Assembly (NCBI GenBank): GCA_033762715.1
Contig: JANRLL010000010.1
Span: 1-64,000 of the forward strand
DNA from: JANRLL01 sp033762715
Lineage (GTDB): Bacteria; Pseudomonadota; Alphaproteobacteria; Rickettsiales; SXRF01
Reading direction: 5' to 3'
DNA: 64,000 nt
Part shown: in pieces, positions 51,843 to 61,593 of the stretch
Layout of the letters: the number at the start of each line of letters is the position of its first letter
How positions within the stretch are numbered: position 1 is the stretch's first letter
Made by a program: the position numbers and the translations under genes
Notes under the pieces: generated by a model
Database searches by the model: none
Seen by the model: only the letters and a program-made list of their open reading frames with translations
Told to the model about the DNA's origin: nothing

Positions 51843-53825
51843 TTACACGTCCAGCTCTTCAAGGATGGCTTGGCCGCGCAGGGCGGTTTGTTCTTGGATA
51901 AAGGTAAAGCGATGTTCGGGTTTGCGGCCCATCAATTGCTCAACGCGGTCACGGGTAGCGTCGATCTCATCTTCTTCGATCATCACTTTAAGCAGCACGC
52001 GGTTGGCTTTAGTCATCGTGGTTTCTTTTAGCTGTGCTGGCATCATTTCACCCAAGCCTTTAAAGCGGCCGATTTCAGCTTTTTGATTGCCCTTGGTCAT
52101 TTTGGCGACCACATCATCTTTTTCAGCATCATTTTGCGCATAATAGGTTTTGCCGCCGATGGTAATGCGGTACAGCGGAGGACGCGCAATATATAAGTGA
52201 CCATTACGGATCAGCTCGGGCATTTCCTGATAGAAAAACGTCATGAGCAGCGAGGCGATATGCGCGCCGTCAACGTCGGCATCGGTCATGATGATGACTT
52301 TTTCATAGCGCAGCGCTTCATCGCTATAATGGGTGCCGCTGCCGCAACCCAGTGCTAGCACTAGGTCGGAGAGTTCTTGGTTGGCTTTAATTTTATCGAG
52401 TGACGCCGAGGCTACGTTTAAGATTTTTCCGCGCAGAGGCAAAATTGCTTGGGTTTCGCGGTCGCGGCCTTGCTTGGCCGAGCCACCTGCCGAATCACCC
52501 TCTACGATGAAAATCTCAGTGCCTTTTTGCGACGAGCGCGTGCAATCGGCAAGCTTGCCAGGCAGGCGCAGTTTTTGCGTCACCGCTTTACGGCTCACAT
52601 CTTTTTCGGCTTTGCGGCGCAGGCGATCTTCCAAGCGCTCAATAATATGCGCAATCAGCTTATTGGTGTTGTCGGGATTGCCGGTCAGCCAATGGTCGAA
52701 ATGGTCACGCATGGCATTTTCCACCAAGCGCGCGGCTTCCACATTCACCAGTTTGTTTTTGGTTTGCCCTTGGAACTGCGGATCTTTCAGGAAGAGCGAG
52801 AGCACAATAACAGCGCTGCCCAACACATCTTCACCCATCGCCTGGATGATTTTTTTATTATTGATCAGCTCGCCATACGCTTTGATACCTTTGGTAATGG
52901 CACTGCGCAGGCCCGACTCATGCGTGCCGCCATCAGGCGTTGGGATGGTATTACAATAGGTGCTGATATAGGCTTCTTCATCCACCGGCCAAGTCACTGC
53001 CCATTCCAGACGGCCCATTTTGCCAGCGAGTTCTGCTTCACCAGAGAAAGGTTCAGCCGTGACGGTTGCGCGTCCGCTTAAATGCTGTTCTAAGAAATCC
53101 TGCAAACCGCCAGGAAAATGAATGGTAGCTTCAGCCGGCGTTTCGCTGCCTTCTGGCAACAAATCCGGATCGCATTTCCAGATAATTTCCACGCCGCGAA
53201 ATAGGTATGCTTTCGAGCGGGCGAATTTGAATAGTTTTTCCGGCTTAAGTTTGGCTTTGCCAAAAATTTCGCTGTCAGGGCGGAAGGCTACCGTGGTACC
53301 GCGACCTTTGGCATCTTTGCCGACTTCTTTTAATTTGCTGGTGGGCTCGCCACGCGAATAGGATTGGCGGTATACGAGTTTATCGCGCACCACTTCGATT
53401 TCCAAATAATCAGATAGGGCGTTGACGACCGAGATACCGACGCCATGCAAACCGCCGGAGGTGTCATAGACTTTGCCGCCGAATTTTCCGCCCGAATGCA
53501 GCATAGTCAGGATGACTTCGAGTGCCGATTTTTTCGGAAATTTAGGATGCGGGTCGATCGGAATACCGCGACCATTGTCACGCACTACGATGATATTATC
53601 GGCTTTGACTTCCAGCTCAATAGTGGTGGCATACCCAGCTACCGCCTCGTCCATAGCGTTGTCAAACACCTCGCTTACCAGATGGTGCATAGAGGTTTCA
53701 TCCGTACCGCCAATATACATGCCAGGGCGGCGGCGTACGGGTTCAAGTCCTTCTAAAACCTCAATATCCTCAGCCGTGTAGGATTGGGTTTTTGAGTTGT
53801 TCTTTTGTGCGAATAAATCAGCCAT
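51843..53825 (-). CDS. parE: DNA topoisomerase IV subunit B
   Basis: 660 residues. GHKL ATPase ('EVFDNAMDEAVAGYAT', 'VRDNGRGIPIDPHPKF', 'YDTSGGLHGVGISVVNALSD') and TOPRIM ('IFIVEGDSAGGSAKQGRDR', 'MTDADVDGAHIASLLMTFFY'). The shorter length and 'GSAKQGRDRETQAILPLRG' sequence fit ParE rather than GyrB, which is usually about 800 residues. With ParC (not here) it decatenates daughter chromosomes. A GyrB identity is the only serious alternative. Confidence 0.93.
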   Translation of the reverse strand: MADLFAQKNNSKTQSYTAEDIEVLEGLEPVRRRPGMYIGGTDETSMHHLVSEVFDNAMDEAVAGYATTIELEVKADNIIVVRDNGRGIPIDPHPKFPKKSALEVILTMLHSGGKFGGKVYDTSGGLHGVGISVVNALSDYLEIEVVRDKLVYRQSYSRGEPTSKLKEVGKDAKGRGTTVAFRPDSEIFGKAKLKPEKLFKFARSKAYLFRGVEIIWKCDPDLLPEGSETPAEATIHFPGGLQDFLEQHLSGRATVTAEPFSGEAELAGKMGRLEWAVTWPVDEEAYISTYCNTIPTPDGGTHESGLRSAITKGIKAYGELINNKKIIQAMGEDVLGSAVIVLSLFLKDPQFQGQTKNKLVNVEAARLVENAMRDHFDHWLTGNPDNTNKLIAHIIERLEDRLRRKAEKDVSRKAVTQKLRLPGKLADCTRSSQKGTEIFIVEGDSAGGSAKQGRDRETQAILPLRGKILNVASASLDKIKANQELSDLVLALGCGSGTHYSDEALRYEKVIIMTDADVDGAHIASLLMTFFYQEMPELIRNGHLYIARPPLYRITIGGKTYYAQNDAEKDDVVAKMTKGNQKAEIGRFKGLGEMMPAQLKETTMTKANRVLLKVMIEEDEIDATRDRVEQLMGRKPEHRFTFIQEQTALRGQAILEELDV

Positions 53826-53920
53826 AGCGCTCGCTTATAGCAGTAAAACGGCGGATTTCAAGGGTTTTTGGTTAAAATTAATTTATTAATATATGCGATG
53901 TATACTAGTAGGCGGATTTA

Positions 53921-55192
53921 GTGGGCTCTATGAATAAAACAACGCCGGATAAATCGCTGCATTTTATTGTTCGCCATGATGGGTACGAACAGACTCTCGG
54001 CTATGGGCATTTTTTGAACCATGTGCTGCAAGAGTTGAATGTAAAAAAACCCAAAACGGCACGCGCCTTGATTGAAGATACGGCGATGCTGATGCTCAAT
54101 CCGTTAGGTTCTAAATACGTGACGGATAAAGCAGATGAGCAAGAAAAAAATCCGCAGATATGGCTAGATTGCCTACCAGAGGAGGTGCGAAAAGAGAATG
54201 GCCTATCGACGCAATCCTTTGCAACCGGTGCGAAAGGGGCAGCCAATGCCCAATTCTATTTTGGTCCAGCGGCAGGCCCTGCTTTTGGGCTTTTACAGCA
54301 TCGCTCGATTGATTGGCAGTCAAAGCATCGACGTGCTTACGCGCAAAATATTTCTACCGATATCTTGCTCAGGGAAAACAGAGAAGATGCGTGCTACCGC
54401 GGTTATTATGAGGCGTTTCAGCGCAACTGCAATCCAAGCAATGTTGATATAGGCGCGCCTATGAAAGAGACTTTTCAGCTTTCCTTTTCTTATGATTATA
54501 AATCCGGCTTCTTGGGCAAGAAAAAGACGCTGCCTTTGATGAAGATCGGCTCCCCTATGAATTTGATCGTCGATTTTAAAGACAATTGCAAAGGGGATAT
54601 CGGCATCGCGATGGATTATTTATGGCTGCCATTTGCAGCGCGTAATGCTCGTTTAATATTTTTACACCCTAAGGGCGATAAGGCTAATTTCGATGCACTG
54701 TGCGAGGCGTTGACGCCGTTGCTTAAAACCATTGATGCGAAGCCTAAATCACGGGTGCAAGCAGGCGATTCGCCACCGGAAGAAAAATTAGATGCAGTAG
54801 CAACTATTTATTGGTTGGTGGCACAATCCACACCGGTCGTGCGCGGTGGTTCTGGCATGGCCAATGTGATTTTAGAACATGTGGCCGAGCGCTTACGTCA
54901 ACAAGGTTATGATTATGAATTGCCTTATACGAAAGAGGGAACGGATCTATGGGCAGAAGCAGCAACCCTTCCTCTGGAAGATCAAAAACACTATCAAGGC
55001 GTGGAGTCATTTTCAGGCTTTAAAACCCGTTTTAAAGAAGGTGCCTTTTTTGACAAAAGCGTTACCGATGAGCAGGTTAAGCAGTATGTTGAACATGCAA
55101 TAGAGCGGCAAACAGCGGTTGATGTAGGCGATGCACACTTCACCAATCTTGCGTTGCAAGAAAAGGTGTCAGCATCGTCATTAGGTAAATAA
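53921..55192 (+). CDS. Unknown 423-residue soluble protein
   Basis: No membrane helix or signal peptide. The middle carries 'FLGKKKTLPLMKIGSPMNLIVDF' region, and the last third has 'ATIYWLVAQSTPVVRGGSGMANV' region then 'ILEHVAERLRQQGYDYELPY'. That 'laQ.tPv.RGg.g' pattern resembles one I have seen at the C-termini of large secreted bacterial effectors, but I cannot name a family. The start is either GTG 53921, with AGGCGG five bases upstream, or ATG 53930. It is flanked by parE (divergent) and a strong terminator, so it is a single-gene unit. Codon usage looks slightly more AT-rich than its neighbours. Confidence 0.72.
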   Translation: MGSMNKTTPDKSLHFIVRHDGYEQTLGYGHFLNHVLQELNVKKPKTARALIEDTAMLMLNPLGSKYVTDKADEQEKNPQIWLDCLPEEVRKENGLSTQSFATGAKGAANAQFYFGPAAGPAFGLLQHRSIDWQSKHRRAYAQNISTDILLRENREDACYRGYYEAFQRNCNPSNVDIGAPMKETFQLSFSYDYKSGFLGKKKTLPLMKIGSPMNLIVDFKDNCKGDIGIAMDYLWLPFAARNARLIFLHPKGDKANFDALCEALTPLLKTIDAKPKSRVQAGDSPPEEKLDAVATIYWLVAQSTPVVRGGSGMANVILEHVAERLRQQGYDYELPYTKEGTDLWAEAATLPLEDQKHYQGVESFSGFKTRFKEGAFFDKSVTDEQVKQYVEHAIERQTAVDVGDAHFTNLALQEKVSASSLGK

Positions 55193-55218
55193 AAAGGTGG
55201 GCATAAAGCCCACCTTTT
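55192..55218. terminator. Bidirectional Rho-independent terminator
   Basis: A perfect 11-base stem (AAAAGGTGGGC / GCCCACCTTTT) with loop ATAAA between the convergent 423-residue gene and the DUF892 gene. A-rich and T-rich flanks serve both directions. Confidence 0.92.
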
Positions 55219-55238
55219 GATCTGAAGCTGTGTGAGTA

Positions 55239-55739
55239 TTATGCAGCGCGCTGCAGTGCCTCATCGTTAACTTCAGAAATCGCAATTTTATTGAGTTTTT
55301 CGTCGGTTGATTTTTCTTCTTTCAACGTTTCGTTGAGCAGACGAACACCGTCTTTCAAACCCAGCTTTTTAGCCAGTTCAACCAGGCAGCCATAGCTTGC
55401 GATTTCGTAATGTTCTACTTTTTGCGCACCGGCAATTAGCATTACGTCGCGCACTGCGCCTTTTTCGATTTTCTCAACCACTTCATCGCCTTCTTCAATC
55501 AGGCCTTCCATGGCTTTGCATTTGATGCGTTTCAGGGTCAAACCCGCGCTGGCAACCAGTTCTTCAATGCGCTCGATTTGGCCTTGGGTTTCTTGCAGAT
55601 GGCTCATAAAACCTTCTGCCAGATGCGGATTGGTAGCTGCTTTAGCGAGCTTTGGCAGCGCTTTGGTCAGCTGCTTTTCCGCGTTATAAATGTCCGATAA
55701 TTCGTGAATGAATGCTTCTTCTAACGATACGATTTTCAT
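55239..55739 (-). CDS. DUF892 ferritin-like protein (YciE/YciF family)
   Basis: 166 residues. Four-helix ferritin-like fold: 'LEEAFIHELSDIYNAEKQLTKALPKLAKAA' (two parts), 'FMSHLQETQGQIERIEELV', 'KVEHYEIASYGCLVELAKKLG' and 'LLNETLKEEKSTDEKLNKIA' carry the Glu/His residues that bind two metals. YciF-type proteins are stress-induced in enterobacteria. A near-perfect AGGAGG precedes the ATG. It ends at a strong terminator and lies 96 bases downstream of the mfd stop on the same strand. Confidence 0.92.
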   Translation of the reverse strand: MKIVSLEEAFIHELSDIYNAEKQLTKALPKLAKAATNPHLAEGFMSHLQETQGQIERIEELVASAGLTLKRIKCKAMEGLIEEGDEVVEKIEKGAVRDVMLIAGAQKVEHYEIASYGCLVELAKKLGLKDGVRLLNETLKEEKSTDEKLNKIAISEVNDEALQRAA

Positions 55740-55835
55740 AGCTTCCTCCTAAGGGTTGATTAGAAAAATCATCATAAAAAATTCGTTATAAAGAAGAGAT
55801 GGGAGAGATAGGCTGAAATATTAAGCCAGAATAAA

Positions 55836-58800
55836 TTATGCGAGTGCGGCAATATCGCTGATCAATTTTTTAAGGCGGATGAGTTTGTCATCGTCTTGGG
55901 TGAATTCACGTGTAAGCACCAGCTTCTGGTCGGGCCGCACCTTAAGCTCACGCACGTTTTTAGCGACATAGGCTAGCAATGCTTCGGGCTTAGTAAACTG
56001 ATTGTCTTTAAAGCTCAGCACAGCACCTTTCGGGCCGACATCGATACGCTCAATGCCTGCTTTTTTGCAGATAATTTTAAGGGTAAGGGTGGCAATTAAA
56101 TGTCGTACCTCTTCGGGCATATCACCGAAGCGATCGGTAAGCTCGGCTGCAAAGCTATGAATATCCTCTTCTTGGGTAAGGCCGGCTGCTCGGCGATATA
56201 GCCCCAAGCGCAATTGCAGATCATCAACATAGCTTTCCGGAATCAAGACCGAAATCGCCAGATTAATTTGTGGCGACCAATCATCGCGCAGTGGCGTGCT
56301 CGCATCTGGCGTATCGCGGTGGCTGTGTTTCAATTGCTCTACCGCTTCTTCCAGCATCTGCTGGTAAAGTTCGATACCCACTTCGCGTATATGGCCCGAT
56401 TGTTCTTCGCCCACTAAATTGCCGAAGCCGCGAATATCCATATCATGCGAAGCAAGCGTGAAGCCGGCGCCCAGCGTGTCGAGCGTTTGCATGACTTCCA
56501 GGCGCCGCGTGGCGTTTTTGGTGAGCTGGCGGTGATGTGGCAGCAGGAAATAAGCATAGGCGCGGGTTTTTCCACGACCCACGCGACCGCGCAATTGATA
56601 GAGCTGCGACAAACCAAACAGATGCGCATTATAAATAATCATGGTGTTGGCGGTGGGAATATCGAGGCCCGATTCGATAATTGCTGTCGACAGCAACACG
56701 TCATAGGTGCCGTCGTAAAAATCATTCATGATGGAATCGAGCTCCGACGGCGGCAATTGCCCGTGCGCCACTACCAGCTTGGCTTCCGGCACCAGATCGG
56801 TGATTTGCGCTTTGGCTTCGGCAATGTCTTTAATGCGCGGACACACTACGAAACACCGCCCGCCGCGATGCAGTTCGCGCAGCATCGCCTCGCGCATCAC
56901 TACCGGATCGATCGGCATTACGAAACTGCGAACCGCAAGCCTATCCACCGGCGGGGTGGTGATCAGGCTCAGGTCGCGAACACCGGTGAGCGCCATTTGC
57001 AGCGTACGCGGAATCGGCGTGGCCGAAAGTGTTAGTACATGGATATCGCTTTTCAGGCCTTTGAGTTTTTCTTTTTGCGCGACGCCGAAATGCTGTTCTT
57101 CGTCGACGATCATCAGCCCCAGATTGGCAAATTCCACCTGTTTGGCCAGCAGCGCATGCGTGCCAATCACAATATCGACCTTGCCTTCTTTCAGCAGCTC
57201 ACGCGTTTCTTTTTGCGCTTTGGCCGGTACCATGCGCGAGAGTTGCCGCACTTCGACGGGGAAGCCTTCGAAGCGTTTTTTGAATTGATGGTAATGTTGC
57301 CGCGCCAGCAAGGTCGTAGGTGTCACCACCGCCACTTGCACTTTATTCACACCTGACGTTGCCACAAAAGCGGCACGCAAGGCCACTTCGGTTTTGCCAA
57401 AGCCCACATCGCCGCACACCAGGCGGTCCATGGGTTTGCCTTTATGCAGATCTTCAATGACGTCGGCGATGGCACGCTCTTGATCTTCGGTTTCGATATA
57501 GGGAAAGCGCGAGCAAAAATCATCATAGCTGCCGGGGGGGGCTTCGATAACAGTACCGGCTTTGAGGGTGCGTTCGGCGGCGATTTTAAGCAGCTCGGCA
57601 GCTGCCATCAGGATTTTTTGTTTCAGCCGCGCCTTGCGCGATTGCCAGGAGGCGCCGCCTAATTTATCGAGCTTGATGCCATCTTCTTCCAAGCCAAAAC
57701 GGCTGAGCAGTTCAATATTTTCAACCGGCAGAAACAGCTTATCATCATCGGCATAGACCAGCTTCAAACAATCATGCGCGGCGTTGCCAACGGTCAAGGT
57801 TACCAGACCATCAAAGCGACCGATGCCATGCTCTTTGTGAGTAATAAGTTCGCCTTCGGTAAAGTTTGCGGCTTCCTGTAAAAACACATCGGATTTTTTC
57901 TTTTTCTGCGAGGTGCGGATGATACGTTCGCCGAGCACATCTTGTTCGCTAAGCACCAGCAGCGTATCCGTTTCAAACCCGCTTTCGAGCGGCAGCACCG
58001 CCAGGCCAATGGTTTTGCCGCGAATATTTTTGCGCTCATCCCAATGATCGATGCGCAGGCAATGCATGCCTTGTTCCGATAGCAATGTTTGCAACCGTTC
58101 AAGCGAGCCGCGTGAATAGCAAGCGAGCAATGCCGATTTTCCGGCATGGGCCACGCGTTCTTTCAGCGCCTCAAATCCCTGATCCTGCGGCAGGCGAATC
58201 ACCGGCTTATAGCCTAGGGTAATGACTTGTGCGGTGGTGCTTTCTGAAAAAGGCGACAAGGTGATTTGCGCTTGCTGCGCGCGTGCTGCATCTAGCCGAT
58301 CAGGCAATAGATAAAGCTGCTCTGGCGGCAGCGGATTATACAGTGCGCCAGATGCAAAACTGTTTTTCTTGCTGCGCATGCCGAGTGCGTCAATACGGGC
58401 CTGGTAGTAATCGCGGATGGTTTCAAACCGTTCGGAAAGCGCGGCCTCGGCTTCGCTGTCCCAGACAAAAAACGCGTCTTTGCAATAATCAAATAGCGTG
58501 TCGAGGGACGGATAAAAAAGTGGCAGCCAATGCTCCATGCCTGGGTAGGACTGACCTTGCGCGATGGATTCATAAAGCGGATCGTCGCGGGTTACGGCGC
58601 CAAATAGCTCACGGTAGCGCGCGCGAAAATGCTCGCAGGTCGTATCGTTTAGCAGCACTTCGCTGACCGGATAGATATCAGCACGCTCCATAGTGCCTTG
58701 CGATACTTGGGTCAGGGGATCGAATGCGCGCAATGTTTCGATGGTGTCGCCAAAGAAGTCGATGCGGATGCCCTCATTCATGCCTGGGGCCATAATATCG

Positions 58801-59297
58801 AAAATACTGCCGCGTACGGCGAACTCACCAGGTTCCATGGCTTTGCCGGCGCGGCGGTAACCTTGATGCAGCAGCGCGGTAATAATCTGTTCTTGCGAAA
58901 TATCCTGGTTCGGCGCCAGCGACAGCACCGCATCTTGAATCACACGTTGTTGCGGCAATTGTTGGATGATGGCGTTGGTTGTGGTCACCACCACTAGCGG
59001 TGTTTTGCCATCATGCCGTAAAATCTGCGACAGTGCCAGGATGCGGCTCGACATAATCGCCGTGTGCGGCGAGCTACGGTCATAAGGCATACAATCCCAG
59101 GCGCTGAAGCGAATCACTTTCGCATCCGGCACAAAAAAGCCAAGCGCACCCGCCAGCGCGTTCAGGTCTTTATCGCTTGTTGCGATGTAGACCAGGCGTT
59201 TGGGCGTGTGCCCTGCAATGCCTGCGAGCAATTCCGCGATAGCCAGTGCGGCGGCGCTTTTAGGAACGCCGGCTAACGTTAAGGCAGACATGCTCAT
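55836..59297 (-). CDS. mfd: Transcription-repair coupling factor Mfd
   Basis: 1153 residues. UvrB-like N-terminal module, RNA-polymerase-interaction domain around 'LITHKEHGIGRFDGLVTL', then RecG-like helicase: Walker A 'CGDVGFGKTEVALRAAF', Walker B 'LMIVDEEQHFGVAQKEKLK', 'LSATPIPRTLQMALTG', 'IIESGLDIPTANTMII' and 'QLYQLRGRVGRG'. The C-terminal autoregulatory domain is present. Mfd removes stalled RNA polymerase and recruits UvrA. It is translationally coupled to sdhE (59294-59297). Confidence 0.97.
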   Translation of the reverse strand: MSMSALTLAGVPKSAAALAIAELLAGIAGHTPKRLVYIATSDKDLNALAGALGFFVPDAKVIRFSAWDCMPYDRSSPHTAIMSSRILALSQILRHDGKTPLVVVTTTNAIIQQLPQQRVIQDAVLSLAPNQDISQEQIITALLHQGYRRAGKAMEPGEFAVRGSIFDIMAPGMNEGIRIDFFGDTIETLRAFDPLTQVSQGTMERADIYPVSEVLLNDTTCEHFRARYRELFGAVTRDDPLYESIAQGQSYPGMEHWLPLFYPSLDTLFDYCKDAFFVWDSEAEAALSERFETIRDYYQARIDALGMRSKKNSFASGALYNPLPPEQLYLLPDRLDAARAQQAQITLSPFSESTTAQVITLGYKPVIRLPQDQGFEALKERVAHAGKSALLACYSRGSLERLQTLLSEQGMHCLRIDHWDERKNIRGKTIGLAVLPLESGFETDTLLVLSEQDVLGERIIRTSQKKKKSDVFLQEAANFTEGELITHKEHGIGRFDGLVTLTVGNAAHDCLKLVYADDDKLFLPVENIELLSRFGLEEDGIKLDKLGGASWQSRKARLKQKILMAAAELLKIAAERTLKAGTVIEAPPGSYDDFCSRFPYIETEDQERAIADVIEDLHKGKPMDRLVCGDVGFGKTEVALRAAFVATSGVNKVQVAVVTPTTLLARQHYHQFKKRFEGFPVEVRQLSRMVPAKAQKETRELLKEGKVDIVIGTHALLAKQVEFANLGLMIVDEEQHFGVAQKEKLKGLKSDIHVLTLSATPIPRTLQMALTGVRDLSLITTPPVDRLAVRSFVMPIDPVVMREAMLRELHRGGRCFVVCPRIKDIAEAKAQITDLVPEAKLVVAHGQLPPSELDSIMNDFYDGTYDVLLSTAIIESGLDIPTANTMIIYNAHLFGLSQLYQLRGRVGRGKTRAYAYFLLPHHRQLTKNATRRLEVMQTLDTLGAGFTLASHDMDIRGFGNLVGEEQSGHIREVGIELYQQMLEEAVEQLKHSHRDTPDASTPLRDDWSPQINLAISVLIPESYVDDLQLRLGLYRRAAGLTQEEDIHSFAAELTDRFGDMPEEVRHLIATLTLKIICKKAGIERIDVGPKGAVLSFKDNQFTKPEALLAYVAKNVRELKVRPDQKLVLTREFTQDDDKLIRLKKLISDIAALA

Positions 59298-59614
59298 AGG
59301 ATTGGCGGGCTAAAGGCTCTAAGCAGCGTTATAATATCCAGGTAAGGCGCTGGCGTAGCATTAGGGGTTGCCACCAGCCAATCCCAAATATCCATATCGT
59401 TTTCATCCAATAATTGCTCATAACGATCGAGCTGCTCAGCCGATAGCCCTGCCAGCTGCGTTTCGGCAAAATGGCCCAATATCAGATCCGTTTCTTTACA
59501 ACCCCGATGCCAGCTACGGTAGCGTAGTCGTTTCATGCGCTCTGAGTCTGGGTTTATGAGGGATGCAGGCGAGTTAATCATTTGTTCATTTTCTGGGTGT
59601 ATAACTTGCGACAT
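59294..59614 (-). CDS. sdhE: Succinate dehydrogenase flavinylation factor SdhE
   Basis: 106 residues. The RGxxE motif (R37-G38-C39-K40-E41 in 'SWHRGCKETDLILGHF') and 'YEQLLDENDMDIWDWL' define SdhE/SDHAF2 (DUF339), which helps attach FAD to SdhA. A 24-residue N-terminal extension precedes the core; starts at internal Met (residue 12 or 27) are possible. Coupled to mfd by an ATGA overlap, the usual alphaproteobacterial neighbourhood. Confidence 0.93.
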   Translation of the reverse strand: MSQVIHPENEQMINSPASLINPDSERMKRLRYRSWHRGCKETDLILGHFAETQLAGLSAEQLDRYEQLLDENDMDIWDWLVATPNATPAPYLDIITLLRAFSPPIL

Positions 59615-59637
59615 TGCTAACCAATTGAGAAATATCT

Positions 59638-60576
59638 ATGGCCATTGGCTATCGTAATGACGACATTGTTATCACCATTTGCCAGAATAATGATGCAAAG
59701 TCGATAGAAATTACAGAGGTAAATGCTACCGCCGAAGCAGCCTTGGGCTACGGTGCCAGCGCCTTAGTGGGCCAGCCGCTTCATAAAATTTTGCCGCCGC
59801 GTATTGGCGAAATGCTCAGCGAATATGTTGAATTTGAAACTGATGCCAACGATGTGGGGCAGGTATTGTCACGTGTGCAGAGCTTTAGTGTTGTAGGCAG
59901 CAATGGCCGCGAGAATGGCTACCGCATGAAAGTCGTGCGCGCGGAATCGAGTGGCGCGGGGCGCATCGCTTTTAGGTTGGTACTACAAGATAAATCCGGC
60001 CAGCGTCAGAATGAAAATCTGCGTGCGGCCTTGCAGGAAAATTTCAAGGGCCACGAGGTATTAGAGCCTGATACCGGCCTGCCTAATAAATATTCGCTCA
60101 GCAAAGACGTTGAGCTCATGGGCTATTACAGCAATAAAAGCGGTTTGCGCAGCTGTTTTGCCATTTTACAGATTGATTATTACGACGATATTTTCTCGCA
60201 ATATGGGCGTGATATTTGTAACGCCATTATCAAACACATCGCTGCGGTCTGCCGCCAGAATTTACGTCCGGACGATGTGATCGGCAGCATGAGCCACAAG
60301 CGTGTGGGTGTGCTGCTGATTGATACCAGCCATGAATCGTCGCGCATTGTCTTTAACCGTCTGCGCTGGCAGATTGCCGCCAACCCATTTTTACTTGCCG
60401 ACAAAACCAGTGTTGGCTTAAGCGTCAGTATCAGCTTCAGCATGATCGCCGGACGCATTGGCGACAAAAATATCATTGCCGATTGCGAAGGCGCGCTTAC
60501 CGATATGGGCCCGACCGCCGTCAATGCCTTGATTGAAGTAGGCGAAGCCGATAAGCGTCGCGTCGATTCCAAGTAA
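59638..60576 (+). CDS. PAS-like and degenerate GGDEF protein
   Basis: 312 residues. The N-terminal 115 residues fit a PAS fold ('ITEVNATAEAALGYGASALVGQPLHKIL', two parts, is the PAS helix-loop pattern). Residues 143-300 follow a GGDEF domain: 'DTGLPNKYSL', 'AILQIDYYDDIFSQYG', with the first metal Asp (D180) kept. The GGDEF signature itself is replaced by 'SMSHKRVGVLL' (217-227), so diguanylate cyclase activity is unlikely; it may bind GTP or act as a sensor. Divergent from sdhE with 23 bases between. Confidence 0.78.
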   Translation: MAIGYRNDDIVITICQNNDAKSIEITEVNATAEAALGYGASALVGQPLHKILPPRIGEMLSEYVEFETDANDVGQVLSRVQSFSVVGSNGRENGYRMKVVRAESSGAGRIAFRLVLQDKSGQRQNENLRAALQENFKGHEVLEPDTGLPNKYSLSKDVELMGYYSNKSGLRSCFAILQIDYYDDIFSQYGRDICNAIIKHIAAVCRQNLRPDDVIGSMSHKRVGVLLIDTSHESSRIVFNRLRWQIAANPFLLADKTSVGLSVSISFSMIAGRIGDKNIIADCEGALTDMGPTAVNALIEVGEADKRRVDSK

Positions 60577-60581
60577 TTTAG

Positions 60582-61541
60582 CTAGAAAAACCGTGATGAA
60601 GAGGCAAAGGGTGGGTCATCTGGGCTCATGCCTGCGACCTGTTGCCGCCAGCTATCGCCATAAGTTACCTCATATGCCACCGGCGGCACATCGCGTGTTT
60701 TACGCGACATCTCAACCGGTTTTAGGCTTTGTGCATCGGTAAAATTAATCACCACATCGCCACAACCGAATTCCCCGCCTGGGTTAACCTCATGATCGCC
60801 GCCATAATGCCCTTTTTTGGCAAATAATTTTTTAAGGCGCCCGTTTAAGCTACGATCTTTTCTGGCCGTCATGATGCGTTCTGATTCTTGGCGTGTATGC
60901 GCATCTAAATTGATGACTCGGTCTTCTTGTGTATGGCCGATAACATCGCCTAGCATTTTATACGGTAGCTTTACCCGTTTGACGTCTTCTTTGCGAGCGC
61001 GTGCGGCAAAGTTGGAGTCATCCGGCGACCAGCCAACATAGGTTTCATCATAGCCCTTGAGCTTCAGAAAATTATCGCGGTGAATGGCGATACGCCCCAT
61101 GATGCCATCTTTGAGTTTTTCCCCATGCATCAGGCGGTATATTTTAAGCTGATGGCTATGCGGGCGTACATAAATATCTTTGTCTTTTGAGAAGGTATCA
61201 TTGAGCCAGGACGCAAAGCCTTTGCCAGTTACGTTATCGGCGTCGAGGTTGCATAAAATATCGCCGGTGGCTGTGCGGTGCGCCATGTTTTTAGCATGTG
61301 CCATTTTAAAATGCTCTGCTTCAAAGCGCACATAGCGGATTTTGCCTGAATCGAGTTCTTTTTGGTAATTGGCTTTGATCCAGTCAGCGAGCCCATCTTC
61401 ACTGCCATAATCGAGAATGACAAATTCTGTGTTGGGATAATCCGCATTATTGGCCAAATTTTGCGGAAGCGTTTCCTTCAAATGATGCGTCCGCCCCTTA
61501 CAGGTTGTGCAGAAAGACACTTTATAGGCTTTATTTGGCAT
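60582..61541 (-). CDS. GT2-family glycosyltransferase (galactosyltransferase-like)
   Basis: 319 residues. GT-A start 'KVSFCTTCKGRTHHLKETL', 'EFVILDYGSEDGLADWI', DxD as 'ILCNLDADNVTGKGF', and a second half 'GRIAIHRDNFLKLKGYDE' and 'YVGWSPDDSNFAARA' that match the acceptor-binding region of beta-galactosyltransferases (Glyco_transf_7C). No membrane segment. It is convergent with the PAS gene (five bases) and separated from recG by 52 bases. Acceptor unknown. Confidence 0.85.
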   Translation of the reverse strand: MPNKAYKVSFCTTCKGRTHHLKETLPQNLANNADYPNTEFVILDYGSEDGLADWIKANYQKELDSGKIRYVRFEAEHFKMAHAKNMAHRTATGDILCNLDADNVTGKGFASWLNDTFSKDKDIYVRPHSHQLKIYRLMHGEKLKDGIMGRIAIHRDNFLKLKGYDETYVGWSPDDSNFAARARKEDVKRVKLPYKMLGDVIGHTQEDRVINLDAHTRQESERIMTARKDRSLNGRLKKLFAKKGHYGGDHEVNPGGEFGCGDVVINFTDAQSLKPVEMSRKTRDVPPVAYEVTYGDSWRQQVAGMSPDDPPFASSSRFF

Positions 61542-61593
61542 GGGTTAATAATACCAATTTGTGTTTTCTCGGTCTAGGGGTTAAATTGCCGGT

